A program made the position numbers and the translations under genes. The notes below the pieces were generated by a model. That model made no database searches. It was not told where the DNA came from and worked only from the letters and a program-made list of their open reading frames with translations. From positions 17,019-81,018 of the forward strand of contig NZ_QEKY01000010.1 of assembly GCF_003096695.1 (NCBI RefSeq): DNA of 64,000 nt, in the 5' to 3' direction. Numbering within the stretch: the stretch's first letter is position 1; each line of letters begins with the position of its first letter. Source of the DNA: Porphyromonas loveana. Lineage in GTDB: Bacteria > Bacteroidota > Bacteroidia > Bacteroidales > Porphyromonadaceae. Positions 55,366-64,000 of this stretch are shown piece after piece.

Positions 55366-57150
55366 TCAATACGGGATGAATGAATAGGGCAGACGAGCCT
55401 GTACGCCTGTCGGTTGCATAGGCACAGACTGAATTGTTCTCAGAGCCTCAAATTCTGATTTGGAGAGAAAAGCCTGCATGATAGCAGTCTTCATCTCTGC
55501 TGAGGACGAACTCAAGAACTCTTCGAGGAAGTTACGCTTTGTCTTGCCATACTTGACATAGTAGTTGTCGCCAAGTTCTGCAAGTGTAGCAGCACGTTTA
55601 ATAGCTGTTTCAAGTCCACCGAGTTCATCGACAAGCCCTATCTCCAAGGCTTTCTCTCCGAGCCAAACACGACCTTGGGCGATACTGTCAATTTGTGATT
55701 TGCTACGGTTGCGACCTTCGGATACACGGGTGAGGAAGATATCATAGCCTTGTTCAATGTAGCGCTGGATGATAGCACGGTCGTCAGCCGTCATTGGGAG
55801 AGCGAAGTTGCCCAAGTCAGCGTGCTTGGACGTCTGTACGACATTCATGTTCACTCCTAACTTCTTGGCCACGCCGGCGAAGTTGGGGAACATGCCGAAT
55901 ATGCCGATAGAGCCGGTGAGTGTGGTCCGTTCCGCTACGATAGCGTTGGCGGCACAGGCGATGTAGTATCCGCCGGAGGCAGCTACGTCGCCCATGGATA
56001 CAACGATGGGCTTTTTGGTCTTGAGGTCAACGACTTGCTTCCAGATTTGTTCAGAAGTGAATGCGCTACCACCTGGTGAATTGACACGGAGAACGACTGC
56101 TTTGATGTCGTCATCATCTGCAGCTTCTTTGATTTGTCTGGCGAGGCTTTGAGTGATGGAAATGCTAGTGTCGAAAGGTCGTTTGATCACTTCTTCCGTG
56201 ATTTCTCCTTCTGCGAAGAGGACTGCAATGCGATTCTCCTTCTCTTTCTGGGCAGGACTGCCTGCGAGCACTTGAGAGAGAGAAACGAGGCGGAGTTTGT
56301 CTTTTTCCTTGCGATCGGTGAGCTTCTTGAGCTCTGTTTCGACATCGGTGCGATAGGCCAGGCGGTCTACAAGTTTCATCTCTACCGCTCTTTCTGTGAG
56401 GTTGAACATGTCGCCGTTATCAGCAAACATTTTCACAGAGTCTGCCATCGTTTTGCGCGATTCGGCTATATCAGAAGTGATTTTGTTCCAAAGTCCGTTG
56501 ATGTAGGTCGTGATTTGTTCGCGGTTGGCTTCGCTCATTTCGCTGAGCATAAAAGGTTCAACTGCTGCCTTATAAGTGCCGACTTTGAAAATTTCCATCT
56601 TGACACCGAATTTCTCAAGAGCGTCCTTATAGAACATAGTCTGTGAGGCGATACCGGTGAGTCCGAGCATTCCCTTGGGGTTGAGATAGAGTTGGTCAGC
56701 GATGCTGGAGAGGTAGTAGCTCTTCTGAGAATATCTGTCGGCATATGCCACGATAAACTTGCCAGAGGATTTGAAGTTTTGCAGGGCACGGCGCAACTCT
56801 TCAGCAGAAGCCATCCCGACCGCGAGGTCATCAATGTCGAGGTAGATACCACTTATGTTAGGATTATTCTTGGCCAGTTTGATTGCTTCGACGGCTTGTG
56901 AGAGGGAGACAGTTTGATCTTTCTGGTCGATGAAACTCCATGGGTTGGTGGCTACGATTTCGGGAAAAGAACCATTGTCAATGTGGAGGATGGAGTTAGC
57001 CTCAATCTTGGGTATCTCTCCACCGCCTGCTTTGGATGCGATACTGGCGATAAGAGCGAATGTAATAAAAAGGGAGATGCAGATGAGGATAACACCTGCG
57101 GTAATCACCCCGAGAACCGAGGCGAAAAACATTTTGAAGAATTCTTTCAT
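55366..57150 (-). CDS. sppA: signal peptide peptidase SppA, 67-kDa type
   Basis: Membrane-bound serine protease that degrades cleaved signal peptides; 594 residues, the long form with two tandem ClpP-like domains. N-terminal membrane helix (MFFASVLGVITAGVILICISLFITFALIA). The catalytic Lys lies in the first domain (FIVAYADRYSQKSYYLSS), and the catalytic Ser in the second (SMGDVAASGGYYIACAA). It follows a -7 box at 57192. First gene of the run to prmA. Confidence 0.93.
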   Translation of the reverse strand: MKEFFKMFFASVLGVITAGVILICISLFITFALIASIASKAGGGEIPKIEANSILHIDNGSFPEIVATNPWSFIDQKDQTVSLSQAVEAIKLAKNNPNISGIYLDIDDLAVGMASAEELRRALQNFKSSGKFIVAYADRYSQKSYYLSSIADQLYLNPKGMLGLTGIASQTMFYKDALEKFGVKMEIFKVGTYKAAVEPFMLSEMSEANREQITTYINGLWNKITSDIAESRKTMADSVKMFADNGDMFNLTERAVEMKLVDRLAYRTDVETELKKLTDRKEKDKLRLVSLSQVLAGSPAQKEKENRIAVLFAEGEITEEVIKRPFDTSISITQSLARQIKEAADDDDIKAVVLRVNSPGGSAFTSEQIWKQVVDLKTKKPIVVSMGDVAASGGYYIACAANAIVAERTTLTGSIGIFGMFPNFAGVAKKLGVNMNVVQTSKHADLGNFALPMTADDRAIIQRYIEQGYDIFLTRVSEGRNRSKSQIDSIAQGRVWLGEKALEIGLVDELGGLETAIKRAATLAELGDNYYVKYGKTKRNFLEEFLSSSSAEMKTAIMQAFLSKSEFEALRTIQSVPMQPTGVQARLPYSFIPY

Positions 57151-57191
57151 ATCTGATTTGCTATTTGTTCTTATCTGTTTATGATACTGTG

Positions 57192-57199
57192 CAAAGATA
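57192..57199 (-). promoter_or_regulatory. -7 box for the sppA operon
   Basis: TATCTTTG on the minus strand, 42 bases before the sppA ATG and just after the trkH stop. Confidence 0.6.
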
Positions 57200-57276
57200 A
57201 GTATTTAATCTACAGCCTGAAACCTGAAGAACGCTCTCTTCAGGCAAGGCGTATAAGGATGATGCAGTGCACTGCT

Positions 57277-58740
57277 TTAGTGGCGCCAGAATGCGGGGTG
57301 AAGGATGGAGATAACGGTGAAGACTTCCAGACGACCCGTGAGCATTAGGAAGGAGAGCACCCACTTGGAGAAGTCGCCGGCCTGTTCGAAGTGACTGAAG
57401 TACGGACCGAAGCCCGGGCCTATGTTGCCCATGGCCGAAACGGACGAGCCGACGGCTGCTGTGAAGTCCATGCCATCGAGTGTGAGCAGTGTGATGCCGG
57501 CGAAGATGAGCAGGAAATAGAGGAAGGCAAAGGCAAGTACTTGGCTGACGAGGCGCGCCGTGATGGTGATGTTGTTGATGCGTACGGGAACCATCAGATT
57601 GGGTCGGGTGCGTTTCTTGAACTCGTTGCGTAGATTCTTCATCAACACAAGGAAGCGACTCATCTTGATCCCTCCGGTGGTGGAACCGGCACAGCCACAT
57701 ACGATCATCATGATGATGGCCATGCACCAAAAGAACGGGCCCCAGCTCATGTAATCAGCCGTGGTATAGCCCGTGGAGCTGACGATGGAGTAGGTCTGGA
57801 AGAGAGCATGGCGGAAGTTTTCTTCCAACGTCGGATACTCTCCACGCCAGATGAGCCAAAGTGTCGTAACAGCCGCGATAGAGAGCGTGAAAATGACGAA
57901 GCCGCGCACCTCTTCGTCGCGGATGAGCTTGCCCGGACGACCGTTGAGCAGGAAGTACTGCACCGTGATGCTGAGACTGCCGATAAACATGAAGAGTGAG
58001 GTGATGTACTCTACATAAATGGAATGGAAGTCGGCGATGCTTCCGTTACGCGTGGAGTATCCGCCAGTCGAGATGCATGTGAAAGCGTGGCAGACAGCGT
58101 CGAACAGCCCCATCGGCCCCATCCATAGGAGGAAGATCAGCACTGTCGTGCTTAGGATGTAAACACCGCACAGTCGCTGCGCCACTTGGCGAATGCGAGG
58201 AAGGAAGCGATCATGGATGATGCCTGTGGTCTCAGCGTTGTATATCTGCGCTGCGGCACTGCCTGCACCGAGCATTGGCAGCAAAGCCACGGTGAATACG
58301 ACGATGCCGATACCACCCTGCCACTGCATCAGGCTACGCCAGAAGAGAATGCCCCGAGGCAAGGATTCCACCTCTGCGAATATGGTAGCCCCTGTTGTTG
58401 TGAAACCGGACATGGTTTCGAAGAATGCATCAGTCACAGAGCGTGTGTATCCTCCGAAGACGAATGGCAGCATACCCAAGAGCGAAAGCGTTACCCATGT
58501 GAGTGTGACCGTCAGCATCCCTTCGAGTCTGCCTGCTTCGTATACGCTTGCACGTCGTCCTATTAGGAAGAACGAGAGCCCTACGGCAGCCATCACCCCA
58601 ATTGTATATATAAAGGGCAACGTATCATGCCCTTTGTGGTATAGGGCGATGGCGAGGCATAGCAGGAGGAATAATATCTCAAAGAGACAGAGTGTGCCTA
58701 CTACCTTGAAGACGAACTTGAAATTAATATGCTTCGACAT
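57277..58740 (-). CDS. trkH: Trk potassium uptake protein, TrkH subunit
   Basis: Membrane pore of the Trk K+ uptake system, 487 residues from the ATG at 58740; an ATG at 58758 is possible. Repeated M1-P-M2 elements each with a selectivity-filter motif: FTTTGATI, FTCISTGGYSTR, YSIVSSTGYTT, and GSSVSAMGNIGPGFG. These mark the K+ transporter superfamily. It follows trkA by 36 bases. The C-terminus ends shortly after the last helix. Confidence 0.93.
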   Translation of the reverse strand: MSKHINFKFVFKVVGTLCLFEILFLLLCLAIALYHKGHDTLPFIYTIGVMAAVGLSFFLIGRRASVYEAGRLEGMLTVTLTWVTLSLLGMLPFVFGGYTRSVTDAFFETMSGFTTTGATIFAEVESLPRGILFWRSLMQWQGGIGIVVFTVALLPMLGAGSAAAQIYNAETTGIIHDRFLPRIRQVAQRLCGVYILSTTVLIFLLWMGPMGLFDAVCHAFTCISTGGYSTRNGSIADFHSIYVEYITSLFMFIGSLSITVQYFLLNGRPGKLIRDEEVRGFVIFTLSIAAVTTLWLIWRGEYPTLEENFRHALFQTYSIVSSTGYTTADYMSWGPFFWCMAIIMMIVCGCAGSTTGGIKMSRFLVLMKNLRNEFKKRTRPNLMVPVRINNITITARLVSQVLAFAFLYFLLIFAGITLLTLDGMDFTAAVGSSVSAMGNIGPGFGPYFSHFEQAGDFSKWVLSFLMLTGRLEVFTVISILHPAFWRH

Positions 58741-58776
58741 ATCAGTATATGCTCTCATTGATGTAGGGGAGCGGGA

Positions 58777-60117
58777 CTATCCGAAAAACTCTTTGAGACT
58801 ATTCAGTGGCGTATTCAGACAGAATACAACTACGTGGTCGTAAGGTTCGATGACCGTGTCTCCATGAATCATTTGCGGGACACCGTTCCGCACCATGCCA
58901 CCGAAAGTGATACCCTCAGGGATGTCCAGTGTCTTCACCGGCCCCTTGGTCACGGGAGCATTCCGATGCGCTACAAGCTCTGCCACGTCGGCATTAGCAA
59001 GCGTCAGACACTTGACTGTGCTTGAATCCTCGCCGAGGAAGAAATGAAAGATGGAGCCGGCAGCCAATAGTTTCTTATTGATGAGTGTGCCGATGTCCAG
59101 ACGGTCAGCCAGCGAGATGTAGTCGATGTTCTCCTCCTTGGCGATGGTCTTGAAGACGCCGAAGCGTTTGGCTCCGAGACAGGCGAGTACGTTGGTCTCC
59201 GAATTCTCCGTCAGTGCGATGAATACATCTGCTTGATCCAGCCCCACCTCACGGAGTATGTCCGAGTCGCGTCCGTCTCCATTGTACACTTTCACATTTG
59301 TGGGCGAAGAGGCACTGATGCGCATACTCTTGTCCTTGTCTTGCTCGATGATCGAGATTTGGATGCTCCTCGGTATCATTTCGATGGAGCGGATCGCTAT
59401 ACGACTGCCACCCATGATGACAACCTTGCGAATGGGTGGATTCCTCTTGCCGGCGAGCTTGCGGATGTCGTCCAGTCGGCTCGGTACCGTGGCAAAGAAT
59501 ACGATGTCGCTATGCAGGATCTGTGTGCGTCCCTTGGGGATGATGGTTTCCAAGTCGCGCTTGATGGCCACGACGTGATAGTATTTGTCCTCGGCCTGAG
59601 TCAGTTCGTGGAGAAACTTCCCCACGATTGGCGCTCCTTCGCGCACTTTTACTCCCACGAGAGCGAGCGCTCCGCCGAATAACTCCACGTATTCGCGTGC
59701 CCAAGGGTTCTTGATGGTTGATACGATCTCATGTGCAGCCAGCAGCTCTGGGTAGATCATCGTATTGATACCCATACTGCGGAAGTACTGTGCCATGTCC
59801 GGCTTCAGATACTCGATGTTGTTGATGCGTGCCAGCGTCTTCTTGGCTCCTATCCGTGCAGCCAAGATACAGGCCAAGATGTTGTCCGCTTCAGCCGGCA
59901 TGACGCTGATGAAGAGGTCGGCATCCTTCACCTTGGCCTGTTTCAGGTCCGAAGGAGAGAGCGGATTGCACACCAGAGGGAGTAGCTCCGTGCGCATGGC
60001 TGCCAGCTCCAGACGCTTGGGGTCAGGATCGATCAGGACAATGTCCTGATCCTCCTGCGATAGCATCTTCGCCAAGTGTGTGCCCACTTCACCGGCACCG
60101 GCTATAACTATGTTCAT
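58777..60117 (-). CDS. trkA: Trk system regulatory subunit TrkA
   Basis: Cytosolic NAD-binding ring protein gating TrkH, 446 residues. Two RCK repeats: the first begins MNIVIAGAGEVGTHLAKMLSQEDQDIVLIDPD (classical Rossmann GxGxxG), the second VVIMGGSRIAIRSIEMI has a degenerate glycine motif. Each half ends with a TrkA-C domain (EGAPIVGKFLHEL; FGGMVRNGVPQMIHGDTVI). Located between dxs and trkH on the same strand. Confidence 0.93.
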   Translation of the reverse strand: MNIVIAGAGEVGTHLAKMLSQEDQDIVLIDPDPKRLELAAMRTELLPLVCNPLSPSDLKQAKVKDADLFISVMPAEADNILACILAARIGAKKTLARINNIEYLKPDMAQYFRSMGINTMIYPELLAAHEIVSTIKNPWAREYVELFGGALALVGVKVREGAPIVGKFLHELTQAEDKYYHVVAIKRDLETIIPKGRTQILHSDIVFFATVPSRLDDIRKLAGKRNPPIRKVVIMGGSRIAIRSIEMIPRSIQISIIEQDKDKSMRISASSPTNVKVYNGDGRDSDILREVGLDQADVFIALTENSETNVLACLGAKRFGVFKTIAKEENIDYISLADRLDIGTLINKKLLAAGSIFHFFLGEDSSTVKCLTLANADVAELVAHRNAPVTKGPVKTLDIPEGITFGGMVRNGVPQMIHGDTVIEPYDHVVVFCLNTPLNSLKEFFG

Positions 60118-60162
60118 ATCTCTCTACTATTATATATAGGGGTTGTCCGAGGGATATCCCCG

Positions 60163-62064
60163 CTATGGATGTAGCAGGAGCTCTTCGGTCAGGCGGAAAA
60201 GCGAGTCGGCATCCATGCCGCAGTCGGTATATTGCTCGGGCACCGATCCCTGCTCCACAAAACGGTCGGGTACACCCACACGACGAATACGCGGACGATA
60301 GTCGTTGTCCGCCATGAATTCGACGACAGCTGAGCCAAATCCTCCCTTCCTGCAACCGTCTTCTACAGTGATGATGGTGTCATATTTCTTCCCGATGCAG
60401 TGCAGCAGCTCTTCGTCGAGGGGCTTGAGGAAGACCATGTCGTAGTGTGCAGCCGACACGCCTTTCTCTGCCAATCGGCTCACTACTGTCTGTACTATAT
60501 TTCCGATAGGGCCGATGGAGAGGAAAGCGACAGACTCTCCCTCCGTCAGACAGCGTCCTTTCCCGATCTCTATGATTCGGGGCGTATTGCGCCAGTCCGT
60601 CAGTGCGCCCTTACCTCGCGGATAGCGAATAACCATGGGAGCGTTTATGCCCTTGTATCCGGTCAGCATCATATTGCGCAGCTCGTGCTCGTTCAGCGGG
60701 GACGCTACGATAAGGTCGGGTACACATCGCAGGAAAGCCATGTCGTAGACTCCGTGGTGTGTGGCTCCGTCCTCTCCCACCAGACCAGCACGGTCGAGGC
60801 AGAGTACCATGTGCACGCGGGAGAGCGCTACGTCGTGGATGACTTGATCGTACCCCCTTTGGAGGAAAGAGGAGTAGATGTTGCAGAAGGGGATCAACCC
60901 CTCTTTGGCCAGTCCTGCCGAGAAGGTGACAGCATGTCCCTCTGCTATGCCTACATCGTAGGCACGGTGCGGATACTTCTTCATCAGGAAGTTCATGGAG
61001 CAACCGGTGGGCATGGCGGGCGTAACGCCTACGATGCGTTCGTCACGCTCGGCCAATTCGACGAGTGTGTGTCCGAATACGTCTTGGAACTTGGGAGGCT
61101 CCGGCTTCGGAGCCGCGGTTTGGCGTTCGCCCGAGCTTATGTCGAATTTCCCCGGTGCGTGCCAGATCGTTGCTTGCTTCTCTGCAGGCATGTAGCCTTT
61201 TCCCTTGACCGTGCGCAGGTGCAAGATCTTGGGGCCTTTCATTTCCTTGATGTCTTGCAGCACTTCTACCATCCTGCACACATCGTTCCCATCCACAGGC
61301 CCGAAGTAGCGGATGCTGAAGCCCTCGAATAGATTGCTTTCACGGGCGAGCAGTGCTTTGACGCTGTTATTGAAACGGAGCAGGTTCTTTCGGTTGGTCT
61401 CGCTGATGAGATTGATCTTCCGCAGGCCGCGATACACATCGTACCGTATCGTATTGTACGTCTTGCTTGTGAGTATGTCCACCATATAGCGGTTCAGACC
61501 TCCGACGTTGCGGTCAATGGACATGTTGTTGTCGTTGAGGATGATCAGCAGGTTGTTCGGGAACGAGGATGCATTGTTTAGCCCTTCGAAAGCCATCCCG
61601 CCTGTCATGGAGCCGTCTCCGATCACTGCTATCACCTGTCGTTTCTCGTCCTTGGCAGCCGATGCTACGGCCATACCGAGGGCTGCCGATATGGAGTTGG
61701 AGGCATGTCCTGCAGGGAAGGTATCGTATTCGCTCTCTTTCGGACTGGGGAAGCCGCTTATTCCTCCCCATTGGCGTAGTCGTTGGAAGGCATCCCGCCG
61801 CCCCGTCAGTAGCTTGTGGCTATAGGCCTGGTGTCCCACATCCCATACGATGCGGTCGTGAGGCGTGTCGAAGACGTAGTGGAGTGCTACGGTAAAGTCC
61901 ACAGCCCCCAAGCTGGAGCCGAGATGACCGGGCGTGACCGAGAGCACCTCCAGAATATATTGACGCAGTTCGCTACACACCTGAGGCAGCTGTTCGGGGC
62001 TCAGTGCGCGTAGGTCAGCGGGTGAATTGATATGATCGATTAGAGTCGTCGGACGAACTTCCAT
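60163..62064 (-). CDS. dxs: 1-deoxy-D-xylulose-5-phosphate synthase
   Basis: TPP enzyme joining pyruvate and glyceraldehyde 3-phosphate; first step to isoprenoids, thiamine and pyridoxal phosphate. 633 residues. Motifs: [39 protein letters not shown]...NDNNMSI (TPP/Mg), and the transketolase pyrimidine domain with [13 protein letters not shown]. It follows a -7 box and precedes trkA by 45 bases. Confidence 0.95.
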   Translation of the reverse strand: MEVRPTTLIDHINSPADLRALSPEQLPQVCSELRQYILEVLSVTPGHLGSSLGAVDFTVALHYVFDTPHDRIVWDVGHQAYSHKLLTGRRDAFQRLRQWGGISGFPSPKESEYDTFPAGHASNSISAALGMAVASAAKDEKRQVIAVIGDGSMTGGMAFEGLNNASSFPNNLLIILNDNNMSIDRNVGGLNRYMVDILTSKTYNTIRYDVYRGLRKINLISETNRKNLLRFNNSVKALLARESNLFEGFSIRYFGPVDGNDVCRMVEVLQDIKEMKGPKILHLRTVKGKGYMPAEKQATIWHAPGKFDISSGERQTAAPKPEPPKFQDVFGHTLVELAERDERIVGVTPAMPTGCSMNFLMKKYPHRAYDVGIAEGHAVTFSAGLAKEGLIPFCNIYSSFLQRGYDQVIHDVALSRVHMVLCLDRAGLVGEDGATHHGVYDMAFLRCVPDLIVASPLNEHELRNMMLTGYKGINAPMVIRYPRGKGALTDWRNTPRIIEIGKGRCLTEGESVAFLSIGPIGNIVQTVVSRLAEKGVSAAHYDMVFLKPLDEELLHCIGKKYDTIITVEDGCRKGGFGSAVVEFMADNDYRPRIRRVGVPDRFVEQGSVPEQYTDCGMDADSLFRLTEELLLHP

Positions 62065-62087
62065 TGAAAATATGCGTATGTTTTACG

Positions 62088-62095
62088 CAAAGATA
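62088..62095 (-). promoter_or_regulatory. -7 box for dxs
   Basis: TATCTTTG on the minus strand, 24 bases upstream of the dxs ATG. Confidence 0.6.
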
Positions 62096-62248
62096 GTCTT
62101 TCGGACGAACAAGAGAAAGGAATTTGCTGACCGAGCATAGCGTACTCCTCAGCTTTGCACTCAGGACGACACGGCTCTCCGATTACATAGAAAAGGCTTA
62201 TGCGGCATCATCTTTTTTAACGCTCTGTTGGGTGTTGAGAGGGGTGGT

Positions 62249-62406
62249 GCGCAATTCCTGAAATTGTGGGCAGAAATTCGGGGAAATATGGCACCGAAAA
62301 TCAAACTAAACACGTGCCAGAAGTTTTTCGATTTGGCGCCAATTTTTTTCGGAAATGGCGCCAAAATCATTTTGAAATGGTCTGAGATTTTTCGACGCCT
62401 TGCACG
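62249..62406. repeat. 22-bp periodic GCGCC array 3
   Basis: Cores start at 62249 (GCGCA), about 62270 (GGCAG), 62291 (GCACC), 62314 (GTGCC), 62336 and 62358 (GCGCC), 62380 (GTCTG, weak) and 62402 (GCACG): steps of 21, 21, 23, 22, 22, 22, 22. The two perfect GGCGCC sites with AATTT/GGAAAT between them can form a hairpin. Confidence 0.75.
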
Positions 62407-62649
62407 AGGCTGAAGATTATAACAGATCTACATGTTTTTTTACACGAGCAAGTCTGTTTCTTCAGTGCTGGGGTGCTCTGTACGGTATTTCTCTTCTTTC
62501 TTGCTCATTTCTTCCCTATGTACTATTCTCCGGATTTGTATAGACAGATAGTTTTTGCCATCTTAGCATATCTTTAGGTGGCTTTTTTGTTGCGACAGAG
62601 TTTGTTGTGGCTATACCTCCGAGTATAATCCTAATCATATAATCAACGT

Positions 62650-63048
62650 ATGGACAAGCAAAACAGACCATTCACCACGCGATTTGACCATTATAACTAC
62701 AATGTTCTCGACCTTGAGAGAAGTCTGGACTTCTATGAGCGCGCTTTCGGCTTCCATGAAGTGAAGCGCAAGGTGGCACCCGACGGCTCTTATATCCTCG
62801 TCTATCTGGGCGATACGGCAGGACATTTCCTCTTAGAGCTTACTTGGCTCAGGGATCACGATCAGCCCTACAATCTGGGGGAGAACGAAATCCATCTATG
62901 CGTTCGCACGACGGGCGATTACGATGCCGTGCGCGCCTATCATCGCGCTATGGAGTGCATCTGCTACGAGAACGAAGCGATGGGGCTCTACTTTGTGAGC
63001 GACCCCGATGGGTATTGGATTGAAGTGTTGCCCGAAAAAGGAATGTAG
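62650..63048 (+). CDS. glyoxalase/VOC superfamily protein
   Basis: 132 residues with the beta-alpha-beta-beta-beta pattern of the VOC fold: RFDHYNYNVLDLERSLDFYERAFGF (metal His early), HFLLELTWL (Glu), EIHLCVRTT (His) and GYWIEVLPEKG (Glu), the four expected metal ligands of lactoylglutathione lyase. This suggests methylglyoxal detoxification, although the organism may lack glutathione; other VOC activities are possible. It is 12 bases before the SpoU gene. Confidence 0.82.
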   Translation: MDKQNRPFTTRFDHYNYNVLDLERSLDFYERAFGFHEVKRKVAPDGSYILVYLGDTAGHFLLELTWLRDHDQPYNLGENEIHLCVRTTGDYDAVRAYHRAMECICYENEAMGLYFVSDPDGYWIEVLPEKGM

Positions 63049-63060
63049 AGCACGTCTTCC

Positions 63061-63819
63061 ATGCTTTCAACTAATCAGATAAAATACTTGCGCAGCCTGC
63101 GTGAACGTAAGTATCGACTGCGCGAACAGGCTTTTCTTGTCGAAGGACCCAAGCTCATCGGTGAGATGCTGCCGCATTACCGTTGTTGCATGCTTGTCGG
63201 GACGGCTCCTATGCTTGCTGCGACAGCCATACCTCGGGATGTGGAAGTGGTGGAAGTGCCGCCTTCCTTCGACTTTAAGCGCATCAGCATGCAGACGACG
63301 CCACAGTCTCTATTGGCCGTTTTCGAACTGCCTGCGGAGGTGGAGCCGAAAGTGAAGGGGCTGACGCTGCTTTTGGACGGAGTCCAGGATCCGGGCAACG
63401 TGGGGACGATTTTGCGCACGGCCGATTGGTTTGGTTTCCGCCAAGTGTGGTTAGGAGCCGGTTCGGCCGATCTCTTTTCTCCCAAGGTGGTGCAGGCTTC
63501 TATGGGAGCTTTGGCTCATGTGCAGGTAATTCCACTGACCGATACGGTAGGCGTGGTCAGGCGTTTCCGCGCTGAGGGTGTACCCGTCTATGGAGCCTTT
63601 CTGGATGGGACAAATCTCTACGAAGCAGAACTGCCGACTGTGAGCCAGCCGACCATCTTGGTCATGGGAAATGAGGGGCGTGGCATTAGTCCAGAAGTGG
63701 CTGCTGGGGTAACGCATCGCTTGACAATCCCTGTTTTTGGAACTGCAGGACATACAGAGTCGCTCAATGTGGCCATTGCCACAGCCATCATCTGCTCCGA
63801 ATGGAGACGCCGCGGGTGA
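63061..63819 (+). CDS. SpoU/TrmH family RNA 2'-O-methyltransferase
   Basis: 252 residues with the SPOUT trefoil knot. An N-terminal substrate-binding part (RERKYRLREQAFLVEGPKLI) is like L30e-type SpoU_sub_bind. Then motif 1 DGVQDPGNVGTILRTADWFG, motif 2 VMGNEGRGISPEV, and motif 3 FGTAGHTESLNVAIATAI. It methylates ribose of rRNA or tRNA; the target nucleotide cannot be told. Co-directional with the VOC gene. Confidence 0.9.
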   Translation: MLSTNQIKYLRSLRERKYRLREQAFLVEGPKLIGEMLPHYRCCMLVGTAPMLAATAIPRDVEVVEVPPSFDFKRISMQTTPQSLLAVFELPAEVEPKVKGLTLLLDGVQDPGNVGTILRTADWFGFRQVWLGAGSADLFSPKVVQASMGALAHVQVIPLTDTVGVVRRFRAEGVPVYGAFLDGTNLYEAELPTVSQPTILVMGNEGRGISPEVAAGVTHRLTIPVFGTAGHTESLNVAIATAIICSEWRRRG

Positions 63820-63906
63820 AAAAAATGAAGAAAAGCGGCGAAACTATTGCAGAATTGCGAAATCATATTACTTTTGTGGCGCAAAAACGAAAGTTCTCTC
63901 ACCCAT

Positions 63907-63980
63907 GGTGTGGTAGTTCAGTTGGTTAGAATACCTGCCTGTCACGCAGGGGGTCGCGGGTTCGAGTCCCGTCCATACCG
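63907..63980 (+). tRNA. tRNA-Asp (anticodon GTC)
   Basis: Full cloverleaf: acceptor GGTGTGG/CCATACC (one G-T pair), D arm GTTC/GAAT, anticodon arm CCTGC-CTGTCAC-GCAGG with anticodon GTC at 63941-63943, T arm GCGGG-TTCGAGT-CCCGT, discriminator G. The CCA end is not encoded. Confidence 0.96.
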
Positions 63981-64000
63981 CTAAATAGCTGAAAGATAGG

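Larger units (their letters stand above)
62065..62649. other. divergent intergenic region with 22-bp array
   Basis: About 585 bases between dxs and the glyoxalase-fold gene: the dxs promoter, the GCGCC array 3 (62249-62406), a shared ATTGTGGGCAGAA block (62264-62276), then roughly 230 AT-rich bases. Small reading frames across the array are not credible. Confidence 0.6.

Overview
The window looks like a stretch of a Porphyromonas chromosome, close to P. gingivalis. Four things point there: the gene set of an asaccharolytic, peptide-fermenting anaerobe; a prolyl tripeptidyl peptidase (PtpA); a TPR-containing sensor kinase with a LuxR-type regulator of the FimS/FimR kind; and repeated upstream boxes fitting the Bacteroidetes -7 promoter element TAnnTTTG. 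PtpA differs at many positions from the P. gingivalis protein as I remember it, so a sister species is more likely than P. gingivalis itself. That is recall, not an alignment.

Layout. 1-12.5 kb: a putative small RNA, a nucleoside/peptide operon (M20 peptidase, MTA/SAH deaminase, purine nucleoside phosphorylase), a YidE-type transporter, a MITE-like element, NAD synthetase, then bamD-rpoZ-DUF4293 and DUF3467-pdxB-SDR. 12.5-18.3 kb is accessory: a second copy of the small RNA, a decayed gene tail, a YfcC-type carrier, and a DUF5131 gene split by about 2.1 kb that carries a secreted EreA/ChaN-like protein. 18.3-31.5 kb: DUF6078, bioA-bioB, a peptide transporter operon, a five-gene 2-oxoacid:ferredoxin oxidoreductase operon containing an extra 59-residue membrane protein, and an oxidoreductase-kdsB-dnaG operon. 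31.5-40.6 kb: trigger factor, holB, an EF-G paralogue with an altered G3 motif, an ECF sigma/putative anti-sigma/DUF4252 set, ribH and a TPR membrane protein. 40.7-51 kb: FimR/FimS-like genes, xseB-ispD, an RNA methyltransferase with a long arginine-rich tail, ptpA, purD. 51-64 kb: sppA-lpxK-thiL-MATE-prmA, dxs-trkA-trkH, a glyoxalase-fold protein, a SpoU methyltransferase and tRNA-Asp.

How the genes fit together. Peptides enter through the POT transporter, are cut by PtpA and the M20 dipeptidase, and the resulting 2-oxoacids can be oxidised by the ferredoxin-linked complex. Envelope genes (bamD, kdsB, lpxK, sppA) and isoprenoid genes (dxs, ispD) are scattered among housekeeping genes, as is common in this genus.

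The most striking unexplained structure is non-coding. Three divergent intergenic regions (33.2, 43.4 and 62.3 kb) each hold an array of GCGCC-type cores spaced 22-23 bp apart. A fourth, convergent region (18.2 kb) holds a GAAAC-4nt-GTTTC array with the same 22-bp period. A 23-nt tandem-repeat MITE called BrickBuilt is known in P. gingivalis; whether these arrays belong to it cannot be decided from the window alone.
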